50,759 bases of DNA from assembly GCF_001953875.1 (NCBI RefSeq), contig NZ_MQUR01000058.1, forward strand, positions 1-50,759. The letters run 5' to 3'. The notes under the pieces were generated by a model. It did no database searches, was not told the DNA's origin, and worked only from the letters and a program-made list of their open reading frames with translations. This DNA is from Streptomyces amritsarensis. GTDB taxonomy: Bacteria > Actinomycetota > Actinomycetes > Streptomycetales > Streptomycetaceae. The translations under genes were made by a program, and so were the position numbers. Below, one piece after another: positions 21,575-28,797 of the stretch (the first letter of the stretch is position 1; every line of letters starts with the position of its first letter).

Positions 21575-22952
21575 GGTGGGAGCGTACGCGACGGCGGTGA
21601 TCGTGCATCGCCGCCGTGTAGACGTCGGCCGTGCCGCTCGCCGCGGTGTCCCAGCCGAAGAACTGCGCGTGCCGCGCCGCCTGTGCCCCCATCCGGTCCG
21701 CGAGCCCGGGCTCGTCGACGAACCGGCGCAACTGCCGTGCGTAGTCCGCCGGGTCGTGCCCGGCCACGAGGATCCCCGTGACACCGTCGTTGACGGCGAC
21801 GGGCAGCCCGCCGACCTCGGCGGCCAGCACCGGGGTGCCGGCGGCCTGGGCCTCTATGGCGACGAGCCCGAAGGACTCGCTGTAGGAGGGCATGACCAGG
21901 ACGGACGCCGCGCGGAACCAGTCCGCGAGCCCGTCCTGGGCGACCGGCGGGTGGAAGTGCACGAGGTCGGCGATGCCCAGCCTCGCGGCGAGCTTCTGCA
22001 GGCCCTCGGGCTTGGCGAGGCCGCTGCCGCTGGGGCCGCCGACAACGGGGACGAACAGGCGGCGGCGCAGCGAGGGGTCCCGGTCGACGAGGACGGCGAC
22101 GGCGCGCAGCAGGATGTCGGGGGCCTTCAGCGGCTGGATCCGCCCGGCGAACAGCGGGATGACGGCGTCCTGCGGGAGGCCGAGGCGGGCGCGGGCGGCG
22201 GCGCGGCCGTCGCCGACGGTGAAGCGTTCGAGGTTCACGCCGGGGTGGACGACGGCCACCTTGGCGGGGTCGGCCTCGTAGTACCGGACGAGCTCGTCGG
22301 CCTCTTCGGCGGTGTTGGCGATGAGCCGGTCGGCGGCGGAGACGATCTGCGTCTCGCCTATGACGCGGGCGGCGGGCTCGGGCGTGTCGCCCTCGGCCAG
22401 CGCCGCGTTCTTGACCTTGGCCATGGTGTGCATGGCGTGCACGAGGGGGACGCCCCAGCGCTGGGCGGCGAGCCAGCCCACGTGCCCGGAGAGCCAGTAG
22501 TGGGAGTGGACGAGGTCGTAGTAGCCGGGGCGGTGGCCGGCCCAGGCCTGCATCACGCCGTGCGTGAAGGCGCACAGCTGGGCCGGGAGCTCCTCCTTGG
22601 CGAGGCCCTCGTAGGGGCCCGCGTCCACGTGCCGTACGAGGACGCCGGGGGCCAGCTCGACCGCGGGCGGCAGCCCGCCCGTGGTGGCCCGGGTGAAGAT
22701 CTCGACCTCGATGTTGATCGCGGCGAGCCGCCTGGCCAGCTCCACGATGTAGACGTTCATCCCGCCGGCGTCGCCGGTCCCGGGCTGGTGCAGCGGCGAG
22801 GTGTGCACGCTGAGCATGGCCACGCGGCGCGGCTTGCGGTGGTGGCCGACGGCCGGCAGGCGCAGCCGGGGCGGCTCGTGGCGGGTGGCGGCACGGGCGG
22901 CGGCGAGGCGCCCGCTGAGGCTGCCGCCGAGGCGGGACACGTACTGGCTCAA
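21567..22952 (-). CDS. mshA: Mycothiol glycosyltransferase MshA
   Basis: D-inositol-3-phosphate N-acetylglucosaminyltransferase is the first enzyme of mycothiol synthesis; mycothiol is the main low-molecular-weight thiol of actinobacteria. The 461-residue GT4 (GT-B fold) protein opens with the acceptor-site signature VAMLSVHTSPLHQPGTGDAGGMNVYIVELARRL. It then has HSHYWLSG and, in the UDP-GlcNAc domain, FAGRIQPLKAPD and SYSESFGLVAIEAQAAGTPV with the E(x)7E nucleotide-binding motif. The start is most likely TTG at 22952 (MSQYVSRLGG), because AGAGGA lies 9 bases upstream and the family begins with MSQYVSRL. An ATG 66 codons earlier would add unrelated sequence. It overlaps the YbjN gene downstream. 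Confidence 0.93.
   Translation of the reverse strand: MSQYVSRLGGSLSGRLAAARAATRHEPPRLRLPAVGHHRKPRRVAMLSVHTSPLHQPGTGDAGGMNVYIVELARRLAAINIEVEIFTRATTGGLPPAVELAPGVLVRHVDAGPYEGLAKEELPAQLCAFTHGVMQAWAGHRPGYYDLVHSHYWLSGHVGWLAAQRWGVPLVHAMHTMAKVKNAALAEGDTPEPAARVIGETQIVSAADRLIANTAEEADELVRYYEADPAKVAVVHPGVNLERFTVGDGRAAARARLGLPQDAVIPLFAGRIQPLKAPDILLRAVAVLVDRDPSLRRRLFVPVVGGPSGSGLAKPEGLQKLAARLGIADLVHFHPPVAQDGLADWFRAASVLVMPSYSESFGLVAIEAQAAGTPVLAAEVGGLPVAVNDGVTGILVAGHDPADYARQLRRFVDEPGLADRMGAQAARHAQFFGWDTAASGTADVYTAAMHDHRRRVRSHHG
21575..21586 (-). promoter_or_regulatory. Leaderless-type -10 box inside mshA
   Basis: On the minus strand TACGCT (21586-21581) and 6 further bases precede the ybjN-like ATG (21574). 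It lies within the 3' end of mshA. Confidence 0.4.
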
Positions 22953-23169
22953 GGAAGCTGATCCTCTCGGCTCGGACGGTGCGCGCGCGACGCTCGGACG
23001 ACATGACGGACGGCATGGCTGCGGGGGCGCGTAGGGCGCCCTGCAAGGAGTGCAACCCGGATGGCCGTCCCCCGCATTCCGGGAGGACCGCATTTCCTGC
23101 GGGTTCCTCGTGTTTCTTCGGGCCTCCCCGGGACGCCGTGCGCTTTTCACGGTGTGCAGGCGCTCCGCT

Positions 23170-23181
23170 TACCCTCGGCTC
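23170..23181 (+). promoter_or_regulatory. Leaderless-type -10 box
   Basis: TACCCT (23170-23175) lies 6 bases before the ATG at 23182. The rest of the gap back to mshA (22953-23169) shows no credible gene. Confidence 0.45.
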
Positions 23182-24003
23182 ATGGCCTCCCGCACCACCC
23201 CGTCACCCAGCCGCGCCGCCGGCCGTCCTGTGGGCTCGGTGACGCGCGGGACGACGAACCCGAACCGGTTGCGCCGGATGGACCGCTGGATCGCCGCCGC
23301 CCACGGGGCCGCACTGCGGCGCGCGGGGGATCCGGTGGCGGTGGACCTCGGCTACGGGGCGGCCCCCTGGACCGCGGTCGAGCTGCTGGCGCGGCTGCGG
23401 GACGTGGCGCCGCGCGTGCGGGTGGTCGGCATCGAGATCGAGCCGGCGCGGGTGGCGGGGGCGAAGCCGTACGAGCGGGAGGGGCTCAGCTTCCGGCACG
23501 GCGGCTTCGAGGTCCCGCTGGAGGGCGGGGAGCGGCCGATGCTGATCCGCGCCGCGAACGTCCTGCGCCAGTACGAGGAGGAGCAGGTCGCGGAGGTCTG
23601 GGCGCGGCTGTGTGCGCGGCTGGCTCCGGGCGGGCTGCTGGTGGAGGGGACCTGCGACGAGATCGGGCGGCGGCACGTGTGGGTCGCGCTGGGGCCGGAG
23701 GGCCCGCGCACGGTGACGTTCGCGACCCGGCTGGGCTCGCTGGAGCGTCCCTCCGATCTGGCGGAGCGGCTGCCGAAGGCGCTGATCCACCGGAACGTGC
23801 CGGGCGAGCCGGTGCACGCGTTCCTGCGCGACTTCGACCGGGCCTGGGCGGCGGCGGCCCCGTACGCCTCGTACGGGGCGCGGCAGCGCTGGATCCGGAC
23901 GGCGCGGGCGCTGTCGGCCGACTGGCCGCTGGCGGACGGGCCGGTGCGGTGGCGGCAGGGGGAACTGACGCTGCGCTGGGAGGCGTTGCGCCCGGCGGGG
24001 TGA
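23182..24003 (+). CDS. Class I SAM-dependent methyltransferase-like
   Basis: This 273-residue cytosolic protein has a Rossmann methyltransferase core. Motif I reads VAVDLGYGAAPWTAVELL, and the acidic motif II sits at the end of VRVVGIEIEPARV. Motif IV-like residues occur in MLIRAANVLRQY, followed by LAPGGLLVEGTCDEIGRRHVW. LGYGAAPW replaces the classic E/DxGxGxG with a bulkier loop, so SAM binding is likely but unproven. The substrate is unknown. The ATG at 23182 is chosen because the upstream 44 codons are non-conserved in appearance and a -10 box ends 6 bases before it. It is divergent from mshA. Confidence 0.72.
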   Translation: MASRTTPSPSRAAGRPVGSVTRGTTNPNRLRRMDRWIAAAHGAALRRAGDPVAVDLGYGAAPWTAVELLARLRDVAPRVRVVGIEIEPARVAGAKPYEREGLSFRHGGFEVPLEGGERPMLIRAANVLRQYEEEQVAEVWARLCARLAPGGLLVEGTCDEIGRRHVWVALGPEGPRTVTFATRLGSLERPSDLAERLPKALIHRNVPGEPVHAFLRDFDRAWAAAAPYASYGARQRWIRTARALSADWPLADGPVRWRQGELTLRWEALRPAG

Positions 24004-24168
24004 ATGCGGCGCGGCGGGGAACCGGGGTCTGGGGTGGCCCGTTGATCCGTGAGGGGCAGGGCTCGGGGTCCGTTGGGGCAGACAAGATCGAAACGGCATC
24101 CGCAAGGGTGTCGGAATTCATCGACTCGTGGCACCATCCCGATGGCAGTGCGAAGTTACTGATGAATA

Positions 24169-24192
24169 GTCAGATCTGATGTCAGGTCTGAC
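24169..24192. promoter_or_regulatory. Tandem near-palindromes before the NlpC/P60 gene
   Basis: GTCAGATCTGAT and GTCAGGTCTGAC (24169-24180, 24181-24192) are direct repeats matching at 10 of 12 positions. Each contains a palindromic core (TCAGATCTGA or TCAGGTCTGA). They lie 21-44 bases before the ATG at 24213, between a weak -10-like TTACTGAT and the GGGGGGA ribosome-binding site. This looks like a double operator. Confidence 0.55.
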
Positions 24193-24212
24193 TCGGGTGC
24201 CTTGGGGGGACC

Positions 24213-25328
24213 ATGGGGTCGGTAAGGCGACGGCGGGGCGCAAGCTCTCTCGTACTGCTGTGCGCGATGGCGGTGGCGCTGACGGCGCCGGGCCTCGCGA
24301 CGGGCACGGCGTACGCGGCCCCGGCCGTACCGGGGGCTCCGACCGCTCCGGCCGCTCCGGGCGCTCCGGGCGCGCCTCTGCCCGGGCCGGGCGGCAAGTC
24401 CCTGGAGCAGGTCCGCAAGGACATCGAGGAGCTCTACCGGCAGGCGGGCACCGCGACGGACGCCTACAACCTCGCCGAGGCCGAGACCAAGGCCCAGTCC
24501 GACAAGATCGTCGAGATCGCCAACCTGGTCGTCGCCGGCAAGGAGCGGATCGCCACGCTGAAGAGCCGCGCGGGCGCCGCGGCCCGCGCGCAGTACCGCT
24601 CGGGCGGCCTGCCGCCGGGCGCACGACTGGCGTTGAGCGAGGACCCGAACCAGTTCCTGGACGGGGCCGACCGGTTGCGCCAGGGCGAGAAGGCCGCCTC
24701 GGACCTGCTGACCGAACTGGACCGCACCCAGACCGACTTGCAGCGCTACGCGGAGGAGGCGAGCGAGCGCTGGCAGAAGCTGGAGGCGAACCGGGTCAAG
24801 CAGGAGGAGGCCAAGAAGCAGATCGAGGAGAAGATCAAGGCCGCGGAGGAGCTGGAGAGCAAGCTCGAGGCCGAGGAGAGGGCCCGGCTGATCCAGCTGG
24901 AACAGGAAGCCCAGTACCGCGCGCAGACGGCGTGGCTGTCCACGGGCGCGATGAAGGACGTCAACGGCAAGGCGACGGACGCCGGCAAGCAGGCCGTCCA
25001 CTTCGCCACGGCGCAGATAGGGAAGCCGTACAAGTGGGGCGCCGTCGGCCCCGACTCCTTCGACTGCTCCGGGCTGACCTCGCAGGCCTGGCGCGCGGCG
25101 GGCCGGGGCATCCCGCGCACCTCGCAGGAACAGCTGAGGCTGCTGCCGAAGATCGCCCTCAAGGACATGCGGCCGGGCGACCTGATCATCTACTTCGACG
25201 ACGCCAGCCACGTCGGCATGTACGTGGGCGACGGCGCGATGGTCCACGCCCCGCGCCCGGGCCGCAACGTGACGATGGCGGGCGCGGGCTCCATGCCGAT
25301 CAAGGCGGTGGTCCGCCCGGACGCGTAA
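24213..25328 (+). CDS. Secreted NlpC/P60 peptidoglycan hydrolase
   Basis: This 371-residue exported endopeptidase is predicted to cut stem peptides of peptidoglycan. It has a signal peptide at 1-36 (cleavage near AYAAP) and a Pro/Ala/Gly linker to about 60. A long coiled coil follows at about 62-115 and 160-240 (dense Glu, Lys, Gln), like RipA / CwlO-type proteins whose coiled coil inhibits or positions the enzyme. The NlpC/P60 domain spans 255-371 with the catalytic triad Cys285 (FDCSGL), His333 (SHVGMYVG) and a third polar residue, His345 (MVHAPRPG). All are present, so it should be active. GGGGGGA precedes the ATG. Its upstream region has a double near-palindrome. Gene-free repetitive DNA follows. 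Confidence 0.92.
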   Translation: MGSVRRRRGASSLVLLCAMAVALTAPGLATGTAYAAPAVPGAPTAPAAPGAPGAPLPGPGGKSLEQVRKDIEELYRQAGTATDAYNLAEAETKAQSDKIVEIANLVVAGKERIATLKSRAGAAARAQYRSGGLPPGARLALSEDPNQFLDGADRLRQGEKAASDLLTELDRTQTDLQRYAEEASERWQKLEANRVKQEEAKKQIEEKIKAAEELESKLEAEERARLIQLEQEAQYRAQTAWLSTGAMKDVNGKATDAGKQAVHFATAQIGKPYKWGAVGPDSFDCSGLTSQAWRAAGRGIPRTSQEQLRLLPKIALKDMRPGDLIIYFDDASHVGMYVGDGAMVHAPRPGRNVTMAGAGSMPIKAVVRPDA

Positions 25329-25350
25329 CCCCTCCCCCGCCGGCCGGCGG

Positions 25351-25378
25351 CCGCGCCTCAACCGCCGGCGAGGCGGGG
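25351..25378 (-). repeat. Dispersed 'ttgaggcgcgg' element, copy 1
   Basis: On the minus strand this reads CGCCGGCGGTTGAGGCGCGG. Related copies in the plus orientation are at 26201-26223, 50671-50698 (degenerate) and 50721-50747. This GC-rich intergenic word is, as I recall, widespread in Streptomyces. Confidence 0.7.
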
Positions 25379-25420
25379 TGCGTGCCGCCCGGCCGGGACC
25401 GGACCGGGGGGCGCGGTGCC

Positions 25421-25560
25421 GCCGCCCGTCCCGGTGGCGGCTGAGCGTGTGCCGCCCGTCCCGAACGGAGCCGTGGCGGCTGGGCGTGGCTGGGTACGTG
25501 CCGCCTGGGCGGAATCGTCCCGAACGAGCCGTGGCGGCTGGGTACGTGCCGCCTGGGCGG
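25421..25560. repeat. Tandem repeats of about 50 bp
   Basis: About three degenerate copies of a unit built from CGTCCCGAACGAGCCGTGGCGGCTGGG and GTACGTGCCGCCTGGGCGG follow each other. For example, CCCGAACG(G)AGCCGTGGCGG is at about 25460 and 25519, and GTACGTGCCGCCTGGGCGG is at about 25495 and 25542. There is no coding signal: frames are open on both strands but lack ribosome-binding sites. Confidence 0.7.
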
Positions 25561-25600
25561 GATGGATACGGGGGGTGGGGGCGCGGTGCCGCCGGGGGGT

Positions 25601-25670
25601 GTCTCCTCGGCTCGGCGCGTGCGGCCGTGTCGCGGCCAGACGGCGTGGTCGCGCGCTCGTCCTGCGGGGA
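25601..25670. repeat. Left arm of a 70-bp inverted repeat
   Basis: The stretch beginning GTCTCCTCGGCTCGGCGCGT and ending GCGCGCTCGTCCTGCGGGGA recurs in inverse orientation at 26046-26115. The outer 35 and 20 bases of each arm are nearly identical, and the middle (about 15 bases) has diverged. Confidence 0.85.
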
Positions 25671-25716
25671 CACCCCCCACCGTCCCCACACCCCCACCTG
25701 GCACATCCCGCCCCCC

Positions 25717-25998
25717 GGCAGCAGCGGGGGCATGAAAGCCTCCCGCCCCGGACCGGGCAGCACATCGATCCACCCCAGCCGAAGCAGGACGGGAAAGTCA
25801 CCCCCGGACCGAGCGGCACAGCCCGGCCCGCCAGGCCGAAGCAGGGCGCGAAGGCCCCCGCCAGGCCGAGCGGTCGCTGCACCCCGGCCGAAGCGGAGCA
25901 GGAAGCCCTCCGCCCGAGCGGCACGTCCCGGTCCCGGCAGGTGGGCAAACGGCCCGCCGCGGACGAAGCGGGGGATCAGAAACCCCACCGGCCGTGTC
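25717..25998. repeat. Degenerate direct repeats between the inverted arms
   Basis: The word GCCGAAGCAGG or a close variant, followed by GGAAAGYCMCC and CCGAGCGGCAC, recurs at about 25778, 25835 and 25887. Weaker copies are near 25717 and 25962. Unit spacing varies from 52 to 75 bp. Frames are open, but no ribosome-binding site or recognisable protein is present. Confidence 0.55.
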
Positions 25999-26045
25999 GG
26001 CCCGTCTCGGGGGCGGGGGCCGTGGGGTGGGGACACGCCGGGGGC

Positions 26046-26115
26046 TCCCCGCAGGACGAGCGCGCAACCCAGGCCGCCTCACCGCGACACGGCCGCACGC
26101 GCCGAGCCGAGGAGA
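26046..26115. repeat. Right arm of a 70-bp inverted repeat
   Basis: Inverse copy of 25601-25670: it begins TCCCCGCAGGACGAGCGCGC and ends CCGAGCCGAGGAGA. Together with the outer ttgaggcgcgg elements at 25351 (minus) and 26201 (plus), it makes the whole 25.35-26.22 kb region an imperfect nested palindrome. Confidence 0.85.
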
Positions 26116-26200
26116 GCCCCCGGAGGGGCACCACCCCACCCGAAGCCACCACCCCACCCCACCCGAACCCCACACCACCGCCCCAGCCGGACCAACCCAG

Positions 26201-26223
26201 CCCCGCCGGCGCTTGAGGCGCGG
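26201..26223 (+). repeat. Dispersed 'ttgaggcgcgg' element, copy 2
   Basis: This reads GCCGGCGCTTGAGGCGCGG, in inverted orientation to the copy at 25351-25378. Between here and the divIVA terminator (26224-26328) the DNA is C-rich, repeats CCGCCCGGCCA and holds no gene. Confidence 0.7.
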
Positions 26224-26328
26224 CCACCGGCCCGCAGACCACCACACCCCCGGCCAAAGCCACCGCACCGCCCGGCCAGGGCAACCGCACCGCCCGGCCA
26301 AGGCCACCGACCCGCAGGCGGTACGGGA

Positions 26329-26374
26329 ACGGGCCGGGCCCGGTGCCCCCGTGGGGGAACCGGGCCCGGCCCGT
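26329..26374 (-). terminator. divIVA terminator, end of the dcw cluster
   Basis: Perfect 16-bp arms (26329-26344 and 26359-26374) surround a 14-base loop that can itself pair. It lies 24 bp beyond the divIVA stop codon and marks the 3' end of the division cluster. Confidence 0.9.
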
Positions 26375-26397
26375 GACTGCCGACTGCGCGGCGGCGC

Positions 26398-27591
26398 TTA
26401 GTTGTCGTCCTCGTCGATCAGGAAGCCCCGCATCGGCGACGGCGCCTGCATCGGCTGCGGCGCAGCCGGCCGGACCGGAGCCATCGGCTGGGTCATCGCC
26501 GGGGACATCTGCTGCTGGCCGCCGTAGGACGGACCGGCACCCATCGGGGAGGGGCCGCCCATGGACGGACCGCCCATGGAGTGACCCATCGCACCGGCCG
26601 GAGCCATCGAGGGCGACGGCGACGGGGGCAGCGCGGGACCGGCCGGGTTGCGCGGCGGGGCCAGGGAGTCGTCCGCCTGGGTCTCCAGCTGGCGCAGCTG
26701 CGACTCCAGGTAGGACTTCAGACGCGTACGGTACTCACGCTCGAAGCCCCGCAGGTCCTCGACCTTGCGCTCCAGCGTGGCGCGGGCGGACTCCAGGGAG
26801 CCCATCGCGACGCGGTGCTTCTCCTGCGCGTCCCGCTCCAGCGCGTCGGCCTTGGCGCGGGCGTCCCGCTCCAGGCCCTCGGCGCGCGACCGGGCCTCTC
26901 CGACGATCTTGTTGGCCTCGGAGCGGGCCTCCGCGATCGCCTGGTCGGCGGTCTGCTGCGCGAGCGACAGGACGCGGGCGGCGCTGTCGCCGCCGGGGCC
27001 CTGCTGCGGGAGCTGCGGCTGCTGCATCTGCTGCATGGGCTGACCCATGGGCTGCATCTGCTGCCCCATCGGCTGCATCTGCTGGCCCATGGGCTGCATC
27101 TGCTGGCCGAGCGGGTTCTGGCCGCCCATCGACTGCTGCTGGCCCATGGGCTGCTGGCCCATGCCCTGCGGTCCGCCCATGGGGTGCTGCTGCATGGGGC
27201 CGCCCATGGGGCCGCCCATCGGGCCGGGGCCCTGCTGGCCCTGGCCGCCGGGGCCCGGCGGGAGCTGCGGCGCGCCGCCCGGCAACTGGGGCGGGCCCAT
27301 CTGCGGGTTCTGCTGCTGCGGCGGGCCGGATATGGCCGCGGGCACGGGGGCGCCGGGGCCGCGCTGGTCCTGGGGCTCGGGCTTGCGCATGCCCTGCTGC
27401 TGCTGGTTCTGCGCGGCGGCGCGCGTGGCGGCGGCCAGCTTGGCGCGCAGGTCCTCGTTCTCGCGCAGCAGGCGCGTCAGTTCGGACTCGACCTCGTCGA
27501 GGAAGGCATCGACCTCGTCCTCGTCATAGCCTTCTCGGAGGCGGACGGTCGTGAACTGCTTGTTCCGCACGTCCTCGGGAGTCAGCGGCAT
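26398..27591 (-). CDS. divIVA: Polar growth protein DivIVA
   Basis: DivIVA is the polarity scaffold of actinobacteria. It gathers at hyphal tips and directs apical wall growth, and it is essential in Streptomyces. The 397 residues begin with the conserved membrane-binding DivIVA domain (1-60, PLTPEDVRNKQFTTVRLREGYDEDEVDAFLDEVE). Next is a Gln/Gly/Pro/Met-rich linker (about 65-205) that includes GQQMQPM three times in a row. A long coiled coil follows (about 205-305, heptads through ARSEANKIVGEARSRAEGLERDARAKADALE). It ends in a Pro/Met/Gly-rich tail with the acidic tip LIDEDDN. The ATG has a GAGGTGAAG ribosome-binding site. It is the last gene of the dcw cluster. Long linker insertions are typical of Streptomyces DivIVA. 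Confidence 0.95.
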   Translation of the reverse strand: MPLTPEDVRNKQFTTVRLREGYDEDEVDAFLDEVESELTRLLRENEDLRAKLAAATRAAAQNQQQQGMRKPEPQDQRGPGAPVPAAISGPPQQQNPQMGPPQLPGGAPQLPPGPGGQGQQGPGPMGGPMGGPMQQHPMGGPQGMGQQPMGQQQSMGGQNPLGQQMQPMGQQMQPMGQQMQPMGQPMQQMQQPQLPQQGPGGDSAARVLSLAQQTADQAIAEARSEANKIVGEARSRAEGLERDARAKADALERDAQEKHRVAMGSLESARATLERKVEDLRGFEREYRTRLKSYLESQLRQLETQADDSLAPPRNPAGPALPPSPSPSMAPAGAMGHSMGGPSMGGPSPMGAGPSYGGQQQMSPAMTQPMAPVRPAAPQPMQAPSPMRGFLIDEDDN

Positions 27592-27673
27592 GTCTTCTTC
27601 ACCTCTACGTAGTCGTCGGCAGTCGGCAAGACCGTATCGGGACCGTCCCCGCGCGTACGGGGAAGCTCATCGT

Positions 27674-27970
27674 TCACACGCTTCTCGCAGCGGTGCTCAC
27701 GAAGCTGATGAGGATGTAAACGATGATCATCAGAACGAAGAAGGACAGGTCGAGTGCCACGCCGCCGAGACGCAACGGCGGGATGAACCGCCGAAGGAGC
27801 TTGAGCGGTGGATCGGTGACAGTGTAGGTGGCCTCCAGAACGACCACCATCGCCTTGCCGGGTGTCCATGAACGTGCGAACTGGAACACATAGTCCATGA
27901 CCAGTCGGAAGATCAGCACGATCAGGAAGCACATCAGCACGACGTAGACCACCTGTAGCGCGATGCCCAT
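27674..27970 (-). CDS. ylmG: YggT / YlmG-family membrane protein
   Basis: This small membrane protein of 98 residues has two hydrophobic helices (about 4-26 and 72-96). They are separated by the family loop containing RSWTPGKAMVVVLEATYTVTDPPLKLLRRFIPPLRLGG. The loop pattern TDPPLKxxRRxIPP is the YggT signature. The biochemical role is unsettled; homologues occur next to sepF and divIVA across Gram-positive bacteria and chloroplasts and are linked to division or nucleoid organisation. It lies 60 bp after sepF and 82 bp before divIVA on the same strand, and is probably co-transcribed. Confidence 0.92.
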   Translation of the reverse strand: MGIALQVVYVVLMCFLIVLIFRLVMDYVFQFARSWTPGKAMVVVLEATYTVTDPPLKLLRRFIPPLRLGGVALDLSFFVLMIIVYILISFVSTAARSV

Positions 27971-28030
27971 CCCGTGCTTCCCTCTCCCCGTTTTCCGATC
28001 TGTTCCCGGTCCCGTATCTGACGGATCGGT

Positions 28031-28648
28031 CTAGCTTTGGTTGAAGAACCCGCCCTCCGCGATGCGGGCCTTGTCCTCCGCCGTGACATCGACGTTAGCA
28101 GGCGACAGCAGGAACACCTTCTGTGTCACGCGTTCAATGCTGCCGTGCAGACCGAACACGAGTCCGGCGGCGAAGTCCACGAGACGCTTCGCGTCCGTGT
28201 CGTCCATCTCCGTGAGATTCATGATCACCGGAGTGCCCTCACGGAAGTGTTCCCCGATGGTACGGGCCTCGTTGTAGGTCCGGGGGTGCAGTGTCGTGAT
28301 GCGGTACGGCTCCCGCTCGGAGACGACCTTGGGCATGATCACGGGGGCGTTCTTCTCCAGGTTCGTGCGATCAGGTGTGATGGATGCCACGGGGGCAATT
28401 CGCGCAGGACGTCCGTTTTCCACCGGAATTGGGATGGGTTCCCGCTGCGCCGGAGGCTGTACGACTCGTACCGGTTCGTCCGATACAGGCGATTGGTGCA
28501 CGGGCTGCTGTCGGCGATCCCGCTCCCGAGCCCGCTCCATCTCCGGCTCGGGCTCGAACTCGTCGTCGGGGTCGTACCCCGGGTTGTCGTACCGGTCGTC
28601 CTCCACGAGGCCGAGGTAGACCGCCATCTTGCGCATCGCGCCGGCCAT
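28031..28648 (-). CDS. sepF: Cell division protein SepF
   Basis: SepF anchors FtsZ to the membrane and arranges filaments at the septum; in actinobacteria, which lack FtsA, it is the main FtsZ anchor. The 205 residues contain an N-terminal membrane-binding amphipathic helix (MAGAMRKMAVYLGLVED). A charged flexible linker (about 20-110) follows, rich in Asp, Glu, Arg and Pro. The C-terminal SepF domain (about 112-195) has RITTLHPRTYNEARTIGEHF, VIMNLTEMDDTDAKRLVDFAAGLVFGLHGSIERV and VFLLSPANVDV. The start ATG follows GGAGGACTCGGAGA. It has its own 149-bp upstream gap, so a private promoter is possible. Confidence 0.95.
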   Translation of the reverse strand: MAGAMRKMAVYLGLVEDDRYDNPGYDPDDEFEPEPEMERARERDRRQQPVHQSPVSDEPVRVVQPPAQREPIPIPVENGRPARIAPVASITPDRTNLEKNAPVIMPKVVSEREPYRITTLHPRTYNEARTIGEHFREGTPVIMNLTEMDDTDAKRLVDFAAGLVFGLHGSIERVTQKVFLLSPANVDVTAEDKARIAEGGFFNQS

Positions 28649-28797
28649 TCTCCGAGTCCTCCGCTCTGTGGTGGATCGCCCTGTCGCAGGTGCCGCCGTG
28701 TCACGAATGTCACCAACTGCCCGCGATCCACGTGGTCTGCCCGCTCATCGGCGGGAATGACCATATTTTCTGCTGTGGTCCGACTTTCTTCGCGACG

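Noticed and set aside
24004..24212. c-di-AMP (ydaO-type) riboswitch before the NlpC/P60 gene
   Set aside because: Such switches precede some Streptomyces wall hydrolases, but I could not recognise its conserved pairing or motifs here. The short leader is explained better by the tandem palindromes.
25421..25998. CRISPR array
   Set aside because: Repeat units are degenerate, unevenly spaced and nearly contiguous, and no cas genes are present.
25351..26223. Insertion sequence or transposon
   Set aside because: Inverted repeats exist, but there is no transposase or remnant, and I could not identify target-site duplications by eye.
25378..26376. Open frames on both strands in the repeat region (up to about 330 codons)
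   Set aside because: Pro/Arg/Gly-rich translations with no ribosome-binding site, no stop pressure because of GC content, and direct DNA repeats that change frame between copies.
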